Part shown: positions 5,100 to 5,236 of the stretch, one piece after another | How the letters are laid out: the number at the start of each line of letters is the position of its first letter | Numbering within the stretch: position 1 is the stretch's first letter | Assembly (NCBI GenBank): GCA_044340025.1 | Contig: JBIIUJ010000162.1 | Coordinates: 1 to 5,236, forward strand | Direction of reading: 5' to 3' | Length of the DNA stretch: 5,236 nucleotides | Source: JBIIUJ01 sp044340025 | Lineage (GTDB): Bacteria; Pseudomonadota; Alphaproteobacteria; Caulobacterales; Aquidulcibacteraceae | Translations under genes and position numbers: made by a program | Notes under the pieces: generated by a model | Seen by the model: only the letters and a program-made list of their open reading frames with translations | Databases searched by the model: none | Told to the model about the DNA's origin: nothing

Positions 5100-5236
5100 T
5101 CAGGCGGCCCTTATGGTCCGTAGGAAGCCTTCGACTTCGTCGCGGAGGCGGTTGGCCTGGAGGCCGAGTTCGCGGGCGGCGCCGAGGCTCTGTTCGGCGG
5201 CGGCGCCGGTCTCGGAGGCGCCGGACTGGACCATGA
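5100..5236 (-). CDS. Methyl-accepting chemotaxis protein, C-terminal end only
   Basis: Only the last 44 codons plus the stop lie inside the window; the gene continues past the right edge. The tail reads MVQSGASETGAAAEQSLGAA and then RELGLQANRLRDEVEGFLRTIRAA. This is the usual end of alphaproteobacterial chemoreceptors: the final helix of the signalling coiled coil followed by L-R-x-E-V-x-x-FL. Heptad-like spacing of Leu/Val fits that coiled coil. No C-terminal W-x-x-F pentapeptide for CheR/CheB docking is present, so the receptor probably relies on other receptors for efficient methylation, if it is methylated at all. The Met at 5234 is internal, not a start. The sensor domain and membrane topology cannot be judged. 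The gene converges on ggt with a 27-bp gap filled by the shared hairpin. A different protein with a receptor-like coiled coil is possible but less likely. Confidence 0.8.
   Translation of the reverse strand, partial: MVQSGASETGAAAEQSLGAARELGLQANRLRDEVEGFLRTIRAA

Noticed and set aside
1..5236. Search for a defence, phage, CRISPR or transposon system
   Set aside because: No repeat arrays, transposase, integrase, terminal inverted repeats or recognisable defence genes were found. The only nuclease-like gene is the solo HNH protein.

Overview
The window looks like a stretch of chromosome from a high-GC alphaproteobacterium. GC is about 70% in gluQ and codons mostly end in G or C. The mix of a stand-alone HNH protein, a short GluQ-RS, a lipoprotein gamma-glutamyltransferase and an alanine-rich chemoreceptor tail fits the Caulobacterales/Maricaulales area. 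That placement is an inference from protein style and was not tested by comparison.

Layout. On the minus strand, read right to left, are a GNAT acetyltransferase (2108-1506), a small alpha/beta-hydrolase esterase (1432-776) and an HNH endonuclease-family protein (608-48). A short gap of about 54 bp separates the GNAT gene from the divergent plus-strand gene gluQ (2163-2936). GluQ-RS glutamylates queuosine on tRNA-Asp. After a 143-bp gap with weak hairpins comes a 56-codon ORF of unknown function with a good ribosome binding site (3080-3250). Next is a gamma-glutamyltransferase precursor with a lipoprotein signal (3321-5072). Its stop codon sits in the loop of a strong GC-rich hairpin. A convergent minus-strand gene enters from the right edge, and only the C-terminal 44 residues of this methyl-accepting chemotaxis protein are visible (5236-5100).

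The genes do not form an obvious single pathway. They read as housekeeping (tRNA modification, periplasmic glutathione or gamma-glutamyl turnover) mixed with individually transcribed enzymes. I see no CRISPR array, transposase, tRNA, rRNA, phage gene or defence island, and nothing that amounts to a new multi-gene system. The points worth a second look are the loss of the zinc-binding segment in GluQ-RS, the perfect palindrome between the esterase and HNH genes, the conflict over the GNAT start together with its lower GC, the small ORF, the active-site type and membrane anchoring of the gamma-glutamyltransferase, and the hairpin built around the ggt stop codon.
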